The notes under the pieces: model-generated | The model's database searches: none | The model's input: the letters and a program-made list of their open reading frames with translations, nothing else | What the model was told of the DNA's origin: nothing | Assembly (NCBI GenBank): GCA_023853785.1 | Contig: JAJIRX010000500.1 | Coordinates: 1 to 64,000, forward strand | From: Psilocybe azurescens | Taxonomy: Eukaryota > Basidiomycota > Agaricomycetes > Agaricales > Agrocybaceae | DNA length: 64,000 nt | Direction of reading: 5' to 3' | Translations under genes and position numbers: made by a program | Part shown: piece after piece, positions 24,527 to 34,669 of the stretch | Position numbering within the stretch: the first letter of the stretch is position 1 | Layout of the letters: the number at the start of each line of letters is the position of its first letter

Positions 24527-26215
24527 GGTTAGGCCATAACCCTCGAACGAGTATTGGGTTCAGGATTACGCACCATAGGCAACCAGGCTGGATGCAATGG
24601 GGCACCGATGACATCATTGCCAGACTTACGAGAAGTAGACAGTGCGGTACGTACAAACCTCCAAGGAGGTTCTTGGATAAAAACAATATCATATGCTAAT
24701 ACAAAATGTTCGAGTATAGTTTCTACGCTTAGGCTGGACTTTGCGCAGTTGAAACTCAAAATTCTAACCAGAAGGTCCTGGATGTTTGACTCATCCTAAT
24801 GACTGCTGGTTTGGGATTGACGGTCGCGCGAATGAATTCGCTTGTACCTGACAATATTTCTCGACATGCCAAAGCTGATTGAACCTGTGACCCCAGAACA
24901 TGCAAGCGCACTCATGGGCACCATGATTCTTTCCGCAATTTGGGCAGCAAGGGAGGTGAGGGCAAGGCTCCCCAGCAGGCGTTGGAGCCTACGGAGGGTC
25001 TGCTTTCGGATTGCCTTTGCAGCAGCCTGCAACGGCGCAATGCTCCTCCAGCTTGTGAGGACCAGAGCAACACGGGCATTTGGCGGCGACCACATGACAG
25101 CGGCTGACGGGATGACCCCACTTCCAACACCAAGTGCAGAGGGGGACGCTGGAGCTCTTGAACTAGAAACGTATCCAGAGGGGGGCGACTCTTGAACATG
25201 AACTGTTTGTCAACAAGCTGGCGAGCGCGAGCACCAGAGGTGGTGTCCCAGATGTCAAAGAAAGCAGTGGCGGTAGTGCTTGCCTTGGAAGTGCGGACTA
25301 CACGGGGTCTCTGCATAGAATGTGCGATGAAGTCCAAATGGGAGAGGCTTTGAGTGCCGAAGCAACCTCTTCTTGTTCAGTGAGATGGTCCAGGTCATAT
25401 TGAGTACCTTGGAACCGAGGAACGTCGACAATTCGTAAAAACAATTTGGACGTGGGCATGCCGACCCACGGCGTGAATTTGTAGTGGGTCTTAAAATGGG
25501 CAGTGATTGCGCCCACGGAGAATCTCTGTGTCGCGCTTGCTGGGGACTTTGTCGGTGGGTACAGAGTATCCATTGTACACTACTTCAACACCAAGGACCT
25601 TAACGCGAAGGCCCTGGCAGAGGAGGATGTCTGTAGACAGGTCCTTGAACAAGGTGGTGAGATTTGCGTCTTTCGCATGATCTCCCCACGTTGATGAGCA
25701 TCTGGTGCCTGGAGGGGCCGTGTGCGGTGTAATCTGGAATCCTCCTACCCTTGCAGGAGGGGGGGGCCGGAGACGGAGGGGCAGCCGGCATAGCTGGCTG
25801 CTGGATTTGCACCTTCTGCGAAGCGGCCTCAGCGTAAGAACGCAGGGTAGGATGCACAGGGCGGGTGGAAGAGGGAGGCACTGGAGGGGCCTCTGATTGG
25901 GCACAACTGGTTTCTTGGCCAGAGGGCAGGGTTGAGGAGGAGCAGGGGGAGGAGGAGCAGGCTTATCAGCCCTGCCTTTCCCTTTATCCTGTGGTGCTCT
26001 GATAAGAGGCCTGGCCTGCATGCTCCTGTGGGAGGAGCAAACAGGTTCAGCCAGGGTCGTAATGACGTTGTCATTGCCAGCCCCACCGTGGTCAGACCAA
26101 GGGGGGGGGGAGGAGATGCGGAGAGGGTCCAGGGAGGCACGACCGAGGGCCAAAAGGCCTTCGAATGGTGCTGTCTTCTGCAGGTAATAGCTCCGCAACC
26201 ACACAGATTGGGAGG
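24527..26215 (-). pseudogene. LINE copy C: 5' part (ORF1 with zinc knuckles, start of endonuclease)
   Basis: On the minus strand from 26,215 the sequence encodes an ORF1-like protein. It has a proline-rich segment, then LRSYAEAASQKVQ, then AHFKTHYKFTPWVGMPTSK and LFLRIVDVPRFQGTQ, and, read in two frames at 25,130-24,850, cysteine-histidine knuckles (CPCC...H...C type and CPNCGKNHGAHEC). A second ORF starts MSFNCAKSSLS and reads YDIVFIQEPPWRF, the first motif of the APE-type endonuclease. It ends at the E3 tip at 24,526. The 5' boundary is sharp: a copia coding sequence is identical to the plus-strand copia copy up to 26,216. The order is that of Tad-like LINEs. Copy C and copies A/B could belong to one family, but they share no overlap to prove it. 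Confidence 0.7.
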
Positions 26216-26965
26216 AGCTTAAGTCCAGTGACCATGTTCTCTTTAATCATCTTGTGGACATCTGTGTAGCTATGATGTGCAAAACAGCGATGCCACAGAG
26301 TGATATCAAGAGGTAGAGTGGAATTGGCTGAAACAAATGCAGACTCTGAAATTGGAACTGTAGTACCATTCAACAAAGCACAGATTGATGTCTTAATATC
26401 AGCAGAGAACAGATGAGCTGTCTTGTGATAGAAATTCATATATTTGGCATCAATAGTAATGTTGAAGCCTTTGTGCTTTGTTAAATACAGAACAGACAAC
26501 AAATTGTTACAGAGATCTGGTACATGTAATACTCTTGTTAACTCAATGCTTTGAGCCTTCTTTCCATTTACAACTGGTTCAAAGAACACAGTGCCCACCC
26601 CAGCAGAATAAATAATTCTTTCATCTGCTAACTTGATTGGTATGCGTAGAGGGGCATAATTTCGAACCCAATTGCGATGAGGGGTCATATGAGAAGTCAC
26701 CCCTGTGTCTGCAATCCAATCATAGTCAGTGGAGTGTGTGGAAAAAGAAGGAATATTGGTAATAAGAGCACTTGCATTTCCAGTAAATTCCATGTCTTTG
26801 GACTCTTTATCCTCACTGGTAGCCTCTTGAGCCTTGCTTGCCCTGTTGCCTTTGCATGTATTCTTAACACGCTCCTTGGCCTCTTTCTGCGCATTTATGA
26901 ACTTGTGGCAATGTTCCATGACATGGTTAGTCATATCGCAAAATGCACACTTTGGCTTTGGAGGC

Positions 26966-28183
26966 CAGTACTTTACAGTGCCCCACGGGTACCGGTCGAA
27001 CCGCTTGGACCCAGTCGGAACTGGTCAGAATCCGATCGGAATCCACTTGGACCCACTCGGAACCGGTCGGAATCTGGTCGGAATTTCTCATAATGTACTT
27101 GTTCAGTGTATAATACAATGCTTAGTCAGCATTACATAATAATTGCTTACATAAGCTTATAAATAATGTATTGAAATCACATGATGTAGTCTGCTTAGTC
27201 AGTATTATATAATATTTCTTACATAAGCTCTTAAGTAATCATTCAGGTCACATGATATTTGTAATAAATGCAAAATTATAAAATACACTCAACAGGAATT
27301 GAACCAACAGCTTCATACATATTAATTCTATACACACATTACCAACTACACTATTATTGCTTGTGGTATTATCAACATTTTATGAATTATATACCATTCT
27401 TTACAACACCCAATAATATATTCTGGCACTTTCTCTGAAGCTATACCCACATATTATATATCAAAATGATCAGAAAATTGAGGGCAATGCATCTGTAATT
27501 ACACTATCATCATAATATTATGTCAGCATGTTCAATATACAAAATACTGTAAATTTGAATATATATAGATATTGTAAACTACATTTTGCAACAAAATAGC
27601 ACTCTGTTAGCTATATATTAATAATGTTACAATAATAGAAATTAATGGAATACAAAGATTAATTTTATTCAAGACATTTAGATTATATAAGCACAGATTT
27701 ATATGAAAAATAGGTATTTCTTTACCAGAAATTTTTAATTTTATATAACTATTACATAAACATATTCTCCTCAATTTTACAATTCTAACAATACCAAATT
27801 TGTCACAAACTGTTAAGATCTATGTATACTTTTGCGTTATTACTTGCTGAGCTGTAAATAGTATGCTGACATAATATGGTTCCGCTTGGTACCACTCAGA
27901 TTCCACTCGGAATTGGGTCTAATTGGGTTTCAAATTTGATGAATTCCACTTAGATTCCAGTCGGATTCCAGTCGGATTCCGATTGGATTTTGGTCGGACT
28001 TGTTAACAGTGGAACCGGTCGGTACCGGTGGTTTCGATCAGAATCCAGTCGGAATCCGGTCGGAAAAAATTTAGACATTTTACTGCTAATTTGGCAGGGA
28101 CACTGCCAAATAAAATTCCAGTCGGAACCGGTCGGATTCCGACCGGTTCCGATCGGTACCTGTGGGGGAGTGTAAAAGACCTC
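26966..28183. mobile_element. E4: complete family II CAGTAC/GAGGTC element of 1,218 bp with 8-bp target duplication
   Basis: The tips are CAGTACTTTACAGTGCCCC (26,966) and, inverted, GAGGTCTTTTACACTCCCCC (ending 28,183). Both are followed inward by CAC, then GGTACCG. TTGGAGGC stands just outside both ends (26,958-26,965 and 28,184-28,191). Removing the element and one TTGGAGGC puts the copia gag back in frame across the zinc knuckle start. Subterminal repeats of GATCGGAATCC and CCGGTCGGAATCC type occupy about 130 bp at one end and 300 bp at the other. The centre is AT-rich and holds a minus-strand tRNA-like module. No coding capacity, so it depends on a transposase made elsewhere. Confidence 0.9.
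27293..27360 (-). other. tRNA-like module with pol III boxes in E4
   Basis: On the minus strand TAGTGTAGTTGGTAATGTG is followed after about 35 bp by GTTGGTTCAATTCCTG. The B box differs from the consensus GGTTCGANTCC by one base. It is the same module as in E2, and slightly closer to a real tRNA. No cloverleaf closes at the acceptor stem. Confidence 0.45.
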
Positions 28184-29235
28184 TTGGAGGCAGATGGTGC
28201 AGGAGTGGTTGGAATGCAGTAGCAACTGCAGGCATATCAGAAGCACGGCTGACGAAGTTGTATGTTCTCTGTGACAAAGGCCTGATGAATAATAGCCTTG
28301 TCCAACTTGTCCAAAAGGAGTAGAGACGATGCAAATGCATTGTACTCGTTAGGAAGAGCCCTAATCAATGTGAGAGATGCAAGCTCTTCATCTAACTTGG
28401 TCAAGTCAAAGTCCTTGGGCCTAAGTTGCTGAATGAGCAAAACAGCTTGTTCTACTCTATTGATCAGGGTTTGAAGGTTTTCACCTTCCTCCTTTCAGAT
28501 AGAGAACAGATCATCATATGCATTGAATCTGTTGCCTGGGTGCTTTTGCTGATGAACAGCTTTGAGGGCTTCCCACATTTGAATGGGGTCATCCTTGACA
28601 GCCTTCACATAGATCTTCTGATCATTGTCCAAATGCAAGTAGATCATCCCACATGCTTTATCACGGTTCTCATGGTACAATTCAAGCACAGCTTGCTCCC
28701 CAGCAGTCGGGATGTCAGAGAGCAAAGGCTGCGTCTTAGCACTGCTGACTATGCGCCATATCCCTTTAGATTGGAGATAGGCAGTCATGAGACCAGACCA
28801 AGTGTTATAGTTGGTAGTATTCAAAAGTGGGATTTGGTGATCATTTGCCATTGTGTGAAGTACAGAGTGCCATGATGTCAGATGAAGTTGTAGGTGTGGT
28901 GAGATGTGTATAGACATGCGAGGATATATGTGAATGAGTTAGACGATGTCTGGAGCTCAGAGTGCAATACAAACGCAAGTTTGAGTGTGAAGTGTTAACT
29001 AGCCTAGTTTAAAAGTTTTAATGAAAATGTATATAACTCGGGAACTGTCCGCGTTCGTACGGTTAAACTGAGTTGGCAAGTCATGTAATGCGTATTTGTC
29101 CTTCTCTACTAGCAGTGGCAATGTATGGCCAGGCCTGGCAGAGGTATAAAAGAAAAAAAGAACTATAGTGACCATGTTGAGAAACTAAGCAAAAGAAACT
29201 TGGTTCACAAAACACTGAATTGGAGCGCTTAGAGG

Positions 29236-29590
29236 ATGGGGCCCATAACCTGTTAAAGCAGGCAAGCTCGGGAACACGTGAGACACTCAGTGACCAAGTT
29301 ATAGAACAATGGGCATAGGGACAAGCAAGCTATAAGCGTCTGAAGTCCTAAGTGAGTAACTGGTTATATTAGACATAAGACCTAACTACTTGCCTGAAGT
29401 CCTAAGTGAGTAACTAGGGACTTCAGGCATTGAACTACAAGCCTTTATATACTATGTGGTACAGATCTAAACCCAAAAGGAAGTTGATAAACATCATATA
29501 GATGATAAGAATCAAGATAAAGATCTGGAGCATCAAATAGATAAAGATCAACAATGCTGATGTAATCATGATAAAGATCAGATCACATGA
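29236..29590 (-). repeat. copia long terminal repeat with primer binding site
   Basis: On the minus strand the LTR seems to end ...CTTTAACA at 29,251. It is followed at once by GGTTATGGGCCCC (29,238-29,250), which resembles the copia-type primer site that pairs with an internal part of initiator methionine tRNA. A TATATAAAGG box lies at about 29,445-29,455. The outer limit near 29,586-29,590 is a guess from a CA-type end. CCTGAAGTCCTAAGTGAGTAACT occurs twice inside, as two imperfect copies about 55 bp apart. Confidence 0.55.
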
Positions 29591-29593
29591 TCT

Positions 29594-30151
29594 GTAGGTG
29601 GAAGTATGAAATGCAGTTTTAACATGTTGAATGGTACTACAGTTCCAATTTCGGAGTCTGCATTTGTTTCAGCCAATTCCACTCTACCTCTTGATATCAC
29701 TTTGTGGGATCGCTGTTTTGTACATCATAGCTACACAGATGTCCACAAGATGATAAAAGAGAACATGGTCACTGGACTTAAGCTTAATTCAAAGCAACAG
29801 CCAGATCCTATATGTGAACCTTGCTTAGCAGGCAAGATGCATTCCAACCCATTTCCCACTTCTCCCAGCACATCTAAGTATCCTTTAGAGCTTGTATTCT
29901 CAGATCTCAAAGGCCCTATCTCACCCCCCTACTCCTGAAAGCTATTGCTATTGGATTACATTCATAGACGATTGCACAAAGGATAGAGCTGCTGTTCTGC
30001 TTAAGCAGAAAAGCGAAGCTTTGGAAGCATTCCAGACATACAAAGCTTGGGCTGAGAACATTACAGGCTTTAAACTGAAAGCTCTACAGGATGATAAAGC
30101 TGGAGAATACATGTCAAATGCATTTATTAGATACACAGACCAGTGTGGTAT
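29594..30151 (+). pseudogene. copia fragment, plus strand: gag-pre-integrase and start of integrase
   Basis: It starts in the segment that also ends the minus-strand copy (NGTTVPISESAFVSANST, TLWDRCFVHHSYTDVHKM). It then goes further: PICEPCLAGKMHSNPF is the zinc-binding end of gag-pre-integrase, and LVFSDLKGPI and YWITFIDDCTKDRA are the first integrase motifs with the catalytic Asp. The frame changes at 29,938 (a TGA). It is cut at 30,151 by the GAGGGC tip of E5 after GTGGTATT. The rest of the integrase appears inverted at 31,323-31,130. Confidence 0.85.
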
Positions 30152-30480
30152 TGAGGGCTTTTGTGTCCCCCACATATTCCAGCCGGAGTCTGCCGGAGTC
30201 CACCACAGAATCCGCTATTCCGCTGGGAATGAGGGCAAAAATATAGCCCAAAGCCATGCTATATTATTTATTATCAATTCTGGCCGGAATGGCCGGATTC
30301 TGCAGCGGAATTGAACGGAATCTGTTTACAAAACAGATTACCCTGGAATGGAACTGAAAACGGACTGGTGTCTGCATGGTGCTCATTGTTACGATTATTA
30401 TGATGATCATTATGATGTAGATTACAATCAATTAATTAATTTACATATGATTTTGATTGATTGGTAACCGTTTGATGGGA
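30152..30480. mobile_element. E5 left half: GAGGTC-type tip inserted in copia integrase
   Basis: GAGGGCTTTTGTGTCCCCC at 30,152, followed by ACATATTCC, matches the GAGGTC-type tip of the other elements. Subterminal repeats are of a new kind (GCCGGAGTCTGCCGGAGTCC, GGCCGGAATGGCCGGATTC). The preceding 8 bp are GTGGTATT. The matching CAGTAC-type tip with the same GTGGTATT lies at 31,324 in opposite orientation, so the element has been split by an inversion. The stretch 30,340-30,480 is unique and AT-rich. Confidence 0.7.
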
Positions 30481-30500
30481 TACTGATCAGCCGGACATAT

Positions 30501-31002
30501 TAGGCAGTTTGTGTGGAGCCACGAGGAGCCACCGGTGGCAAAATGTTGATGTGTCATTCCAGCCCGTGGCTCGCTCGTGGCTTTTCTGTGGCTAAATGAC
30601 TGTTTTCACCAGTTTTCATATGTCTATAATACTAATAATAAGATGCGCAAAAGGATGAAAAAAGTTTAAAAGTTGCCATGAGATGCCTACATTCCATCCT
30701 AAGTGTTTGTGAAGAAATCTAAACATGAGAAGTTGACAAAAAGACTAGTTTTTAAGCTTACTTTTACCTCAAATTTTCTACCAATTTTACAAAGATATGA
30801 CAGCCTGAACCTGCAGGAGAGTAATATTTACATCATACAGTCACTACAATGAAAAAGGTCTAATATTTGTGCATATGCGCCTCAGAAAACCTGCCAACAT
30901 CGTCGATCAAAGCCACAGGCCAGCCACGAGCAAGCCACGGGCCGGAATGACACATCAACATTTTGCCACGGGTGGCTCCCGTGGCTCCACACAAACTGCC
31001 TA
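30501..31002. mobile_element. Short inverted-repeat element (MITE) of about 502 bp
   Basis: TAGGCAGTTTGTGTGGAGCC at 30,501 is mirrored by GGCTCCACACAAACTGCCTA ending at 31,002. The inverted repeats run for about 90 bp with around 90 percent identity and contain GTGGCAAAATGTTGATGTG and GAGCCAC motifs. The interior has no ORF. A TA target is possible if the element proper starts at GGCAG. No longer duplication is visible. The termini do not resemble the CAGTAC/GAGGTC class. Confidence 0.7.
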
Positions 31003-31129
31003 TTTTTGGACCCTTAAATGGTCCAAAATCCGTCCATCAAACACGCATGATTTCGGCATCTTGGCAACAGCCGGCGTCATGGTTTCCATGTTACATCACC
31101 CCTTTGTCGGTTCAATTCTATGGTGTCTT

Positions 31130-31323
31130 ATCTGGCAGAGGAGCTGTAGGAACACGATTCCACACATGTATGTATGCAGCAACACAGCGACCCCAAAACC
31201 AAGCTAGTAAACGTGATTCATTCATCATGGATGTGATATGTTCAGCCATGGTGCAATTTGCATGTTCAGCAACTCCATTCTGTTGTAGGCGATTGTGTGT
31301 AGTATGACAACACTCAATACCAC
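31130..31323 (-). pseudogene. copia integrase fragment, inverted continuation of the 29,594 copy
   Basis: On the minus strand it reads GGIECCHTTHNRLQQNGVAE, the integrase core with the catalytic Glu region (QQNGVAE), then WNRVPTAPLPDKTP. It starts with the same GTGGTATTGAG that ends the plus-strand fragment at 30,151, so it is the direct continuation in opposite orientation. The stretch 31,003-31,129 is unassigned. Confidence 0.85.
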
Positions 31324-32460
31324 CAGTACTTCTCACTCCCCACATATTCCCTAGGACTGGAGGGATTGAGAAAGGGAGTGAAGGGAATAGAGGAATAGAG
31401 GGATAGAAAGGGAATAGAGGGGATTGAAGAGGAATGATGGAATTGGAGAGGGAATAGATTGGAATAGAGGGAATGAAGGGGAATAGAGTTATTTATAGCC
31501 AATACAGTAGTAAAGTGGAATTCCCACAGCTTGAAGCTGAGTAAAAACAATTTCCCACACCTTTGGGCTGAATAAAAAATAGATTTACACAGTTATCACT
31601 ATCATACACCTACTATACACTGCTTATATGATCTATCTTATATCATACACCTACTGTACACTGCTTATATAATCTACCCTGTATCATACACCTATATATT
31701 GCTTATGTAATCTACCTTGTATCATACATCTACTGTACATTGCTTATATAATCTACTATGTGAATTAACTTGTTTTTTTACACACTTGTATTCAATTTAG
31801 CCTGAGTCAGAATCACTGGTCTCCACTTCACTAGAATCACTAGTCTTTTCATCCAATCCTAATTCTTCATTTTCATCATCACCATCTGAAGACTCTGCCT
31901 TTCTTTTCTGCTTTGCAATGATATATTTTGTGTGGTAAAATAGCATTGTGTGTAGAAACCAGTTGAAATTGCTAGGTGTCATATATTTAAATATAGATTC
32001 AAAACCACCCAGCCATGCATTAAATTGTTCACACACTTGTGTATTAAAGGCTTTCTGGGCACATGCATTGCCATTATCATTATATGCAATAATTACAAGA
32101 TTTAGAGCTGAACCATCACCCAGAGAAGGATTGCAGTACATTTAACAAAGATAATCATTGGCTTGGTGATTAATATAATGGTAAGTGTCCACAATAAATT
32201 TTAATGTTTTTTCCACATAGCATCTCAACTTCTATTGGTAACAGCTGTTTGCAACACTTGACATCCTTTGTCAATACATATATAATCAGGACAAGATTCT
32301 TTTGTCTTATAAACAGACTGCAAAAACTTTAATATATTAGTTGTGGATTCAGACCTATCAAATTTTGTCCATGCATCTGAAAGCCAGGCATTGCCAGGCT
32401 CACTGAGAGTCACACAGAGAATGACAAGACCACAATATATTGATAAAATGACTGACTAGC
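31324..32460. mobile_element. E5 right half, inverted: CAGTAC-type tip with KDZ-type gene remnant
   Basis: CAGTACTTCTCACTCCCC at 31,324 followed by ACATATTCC is the CAGTAC-type tip. It shares CCCCACATATTCC with the left half at 30,152. Subterminal sequence is GGAATAGAGGGATAG-like (31,360-31,480). Tandem CATACACCTACTATACACTGC repeats stand at 31,600-31,740. A minus-strand KDZ-type remnant ends about 475 bp from the tip, the same layout as in E3. The right boundary is unclear. Confidence 0.65.
31798..32450 (-). pseudogene. Remnant of a CxC5/CxC6 KDZ-type transposase (C-terminal part)
   Basis: It is homologous to the 3' part of the E3 gene: YICIDKGCQVLQTAV aligns with YICIDKACQVFKTAV, FNTQVCEQFNAWLGGFES with the E3 FNTQVCEQLNAWLGG, and NFNWFLHTMLFYHTKY with NFNWFIHTMLVYHVKH. 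The protein ends in an acidic Ser/Glu tail like that of E3. The frame breaks at about 32,145-32,230 and the cysteine clusters are missing. It differs from E3 at many residues, so it belongs to a different element family with the same architecture. Confidence 0.8.
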
Positions 32461-32464
32461 TACA

Positions 32465-32813
32465 GGTGTGTACAGTGCATAAGGTCTAAGGTAAGTCTAT
32501 ATCAAGGAAATGGGGTTTAGGGATCATAGTCACATGCACATAAATGTATAAGATAAGATAATATGGAAAGGGGCTGTGGTAAGACTGGGGCACCAGGCTT
32601 ACAGCATCTATATTATTTAAAGAACTAAATACATGATAATAATAGCAATAATAATAATAAATACCATGATCAGGACCTATGGTGGAAGAGCCATTGTCCT
32701 GATGTACATGGCCTGCAGCAATGGTGGTGGACACAACCAAACCATCAGCAGCGGTGAGAGGGCCACTGCTCTGGTTGGAGATTCCCATAGGATAATCAAC
32801 ATCAGCCAGTGGT
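32465..32813. other. Unassigned sequence between E5 and E6
   Basis: There is no gene or repeat I can recognise. ORFs are short and without motifs. The final 9 bp (GCCAGTGGT) form the left target copy of E6. Confidence 0.4.
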
Positions 32814-34660
32814 GAGGTCTTTCCTTTCCCCACACAATCCATATGGACTCCAGTGGACTCCACTGGACTCTCTGTCCAGCCAAACTGGCTGACAGATTGT
32901 CCAGTCCACTGGACTGGAACTGGACTGCAGTCCACTGGAGTCCACTGGACTTGCACTGGACTCCTGCCAAATTTTCAGTCCAGTCTCAGTCCAGTGGATT
33001 ATGAGTCCAGTCAAGTCCACTGGAGTCCACTGGAGTCCACTGGACTGGGGCTTAAATATTCACTGAACAACAACAAATAATATATTTATTAGCACAGTCC
33101 AGTGGAGTCCAGTGGAGTCCACTGGATGCAATAATTAACACAATATCCAAAGTATGATCATTAGTTATTAATATTAATTGCAAAAATAAAAGAGTAAAAT
33201 CAATTGAAATAAACTCTATGAAATAACAGTTAAACAAAACAATAGTTAAATACACTTGGGAGCAAAGTCTCCTATGGATACAATTTTGTATTTTGTTCAG
33301 TCCGCAGGGTCAAATTTCACAAGCACATGTGACACACACACGTGCCCGGCATCGGCCAATCGGCACGACAACCATCAAATGAACGACCCCAACCTTTCTT
33401 CCAACTACCACCACCACCACCTCGTCGGTCGGAGCCAGGCGACAGCCAACCCGACAGCGACAGAGGTTGACGACCGAGGACAAGGACGAGGGACGCGGAC
33501 GCGGACGGCGGCTGCGACAGGGACAAGGACGGACGCCGGACGGCAGGGGCGAGGAGCGAGGATGAGGACGTGGACGTGGACGCTGACAGGGACGAGGACG
33601 CGACAGCGATGACGACAACGATGTGGACGTGGATGCGACAGGGACGACGACGCAGACGCGACAGGGACGAGGCGGACGCGGACGACAGGGACAACGACAC
33701 GGACAGGGACGGGGACGTGGACGTGGACGGGGACGTGGACGCGACAGGGACAATGACGTGGACGCGACAGGGACAGGGACGACAGGGACGACGGCCGGAC
33801 GCGACAGGGACGGGGACGACAGGGACGACGACGGACGCGGACAGCAGGGACAACGACGGACGCGGACAGCAGGGACGACGACAGCGGACGTGGATGTGGA
33901 CGCGACAGCGACGAGGGCATAGACGCGACAGGGACGACGACAGCGACAGCGACAGGGGCGAGGACGAGGACGCGACAGGGACGAGGAGCGGACGCGACAG
34001 CAACAAGGACGGACGGGAACGACAGGGGCGAGGGACGAGGACGGGGAGCGACAGGGACGAGGACGAGGGCGGGGACGGGGACGGACGGGGACGACAGGGA
34101 CGAGGGACGGACGGGGACAGCAGGGACGAGGACGAGGATGCGGACGTGGACGGCAGGGACAAGGACGAGGACGAGGACGTGGACGGCGGCTGCGACAGCA
34201 ACAAGGACGGGTACGGCGGCTGCGACAGCGACGGATATGGACACGGTACCGATGACCCGACGGACGACCTGACGGACGACACGTACGATGGTAAAGTACT
34301 GCTCCTGCTCCCCCTTTTTTATTTTTTATTTTATTATCTTTTTCTTCCTTTTGTCTTGGCCCTCGCATGTAGTAATGTATTAAATAGTTATTAATATACT
34401 TTATTCCACTAATCTGAATTTATGTTAAGATTGAATTTATTTACTGTGTCAAGTCCAGTGGACTCCAGTGGACTCCAGTGGACTACAGTTATTTTAGTCC
34501 ATATTCAATGTATAGTATAAGATCTACTAAAGTGCAGTGGAATCCACTGGAGTCCACTGGACTCTGTTTACCTTTACACTCAGTATATAGGCAAGTCCAG
34601 TGGAGTCCACTGGAGTCCACTGGAGTCCATATGGACTGTGTGGGGGATGGTAAAGTACTG
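32814..34660. mobile_element. E6: complete non-coding family I element of 1,847 bp with 9-bp target duplication
   Basis: The tips are GAGGTCTTTCCTTTCCCC (32,814) and GGGGGATGGTAAAGTACTG (ending 34,660), with CCATATGGACT next inward at both ends. GCCAGTGGT stands outside both tips (32,805-32,813 and 34,661-34,669). Subterminal GTCCAGTGGACTCCAGTGGA repeats fill 32,838-33,125 and 34,450-34,640. Between them lies a GC-rich array (33,440-34,290). It ends in an inner copy of GGTAAAGTACTG and a CCCCCTTTTTTATTT tract. It has no real gene. The left 500 bp match the right end of E3 and the right 400 bp match E1, so all three are one family. Confidence 0.88.
33440..34290. repeat. GC-rich array of GACGACAGGGACGAGG-type units in E6
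   Basis: The whole stretch is built from GGAC, GACGAGGAC, GACAGGGAC and GCGACAGGGACGAC modules of 6 to 24 bp in changing order. All frames remain open, giving Asp-Arg-Gly repeats on the plus strand and Ser-Pro-Arg repeats on the minus strand. These are artefacts of triplet periodicity, not genes. E1 has a shorter, diverged version at 11,330-11,590. Confidence 0.85.
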
Positions 34661-34669
34661 GCCAGTGGT

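Larger units (their letters stand above)
26216..29250 (-). pseudogene. Ty1/copia retrotransposon, minus strand: gag, zinc knuckle and gag-pre-integrase, interrupted by E4
   Basis: Gag starts at 28,851 (MANDHQIPLLNTTNYNTWSG) and has EALKAVHQQKHPGNRF and LDEELASLTLIRALPNEYNA, as in copia gag (UBN2-like) domains. E4 interrupts it between 28,184 and 26,965. On the other side come a zinc knuckle (CAFCDMTNHVMEHCHKF), a protease-like segment (WIADTGVTSHMTPHRNW), VLHVPDLCNNLLSV and the gag-pre-integrase motif LWHRCFAHHSYTDVHKM. LINE copy C ends it at 26,215. One frame change lies near 28,250 (a TGA after QLRQPCF). From 28,920 to 29,235 is the untranslated leader next to the primer binding site. The integrase and reverse transcriptase do not follow here. 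Confidence 0.85.

Noticed and set aside
33310..34394. ORFs of 274 to 352 codons on both strands
   Set aside because: They arise from GAC-type triplet repeats in E6, where no frame meets a stop. No domain is seen.
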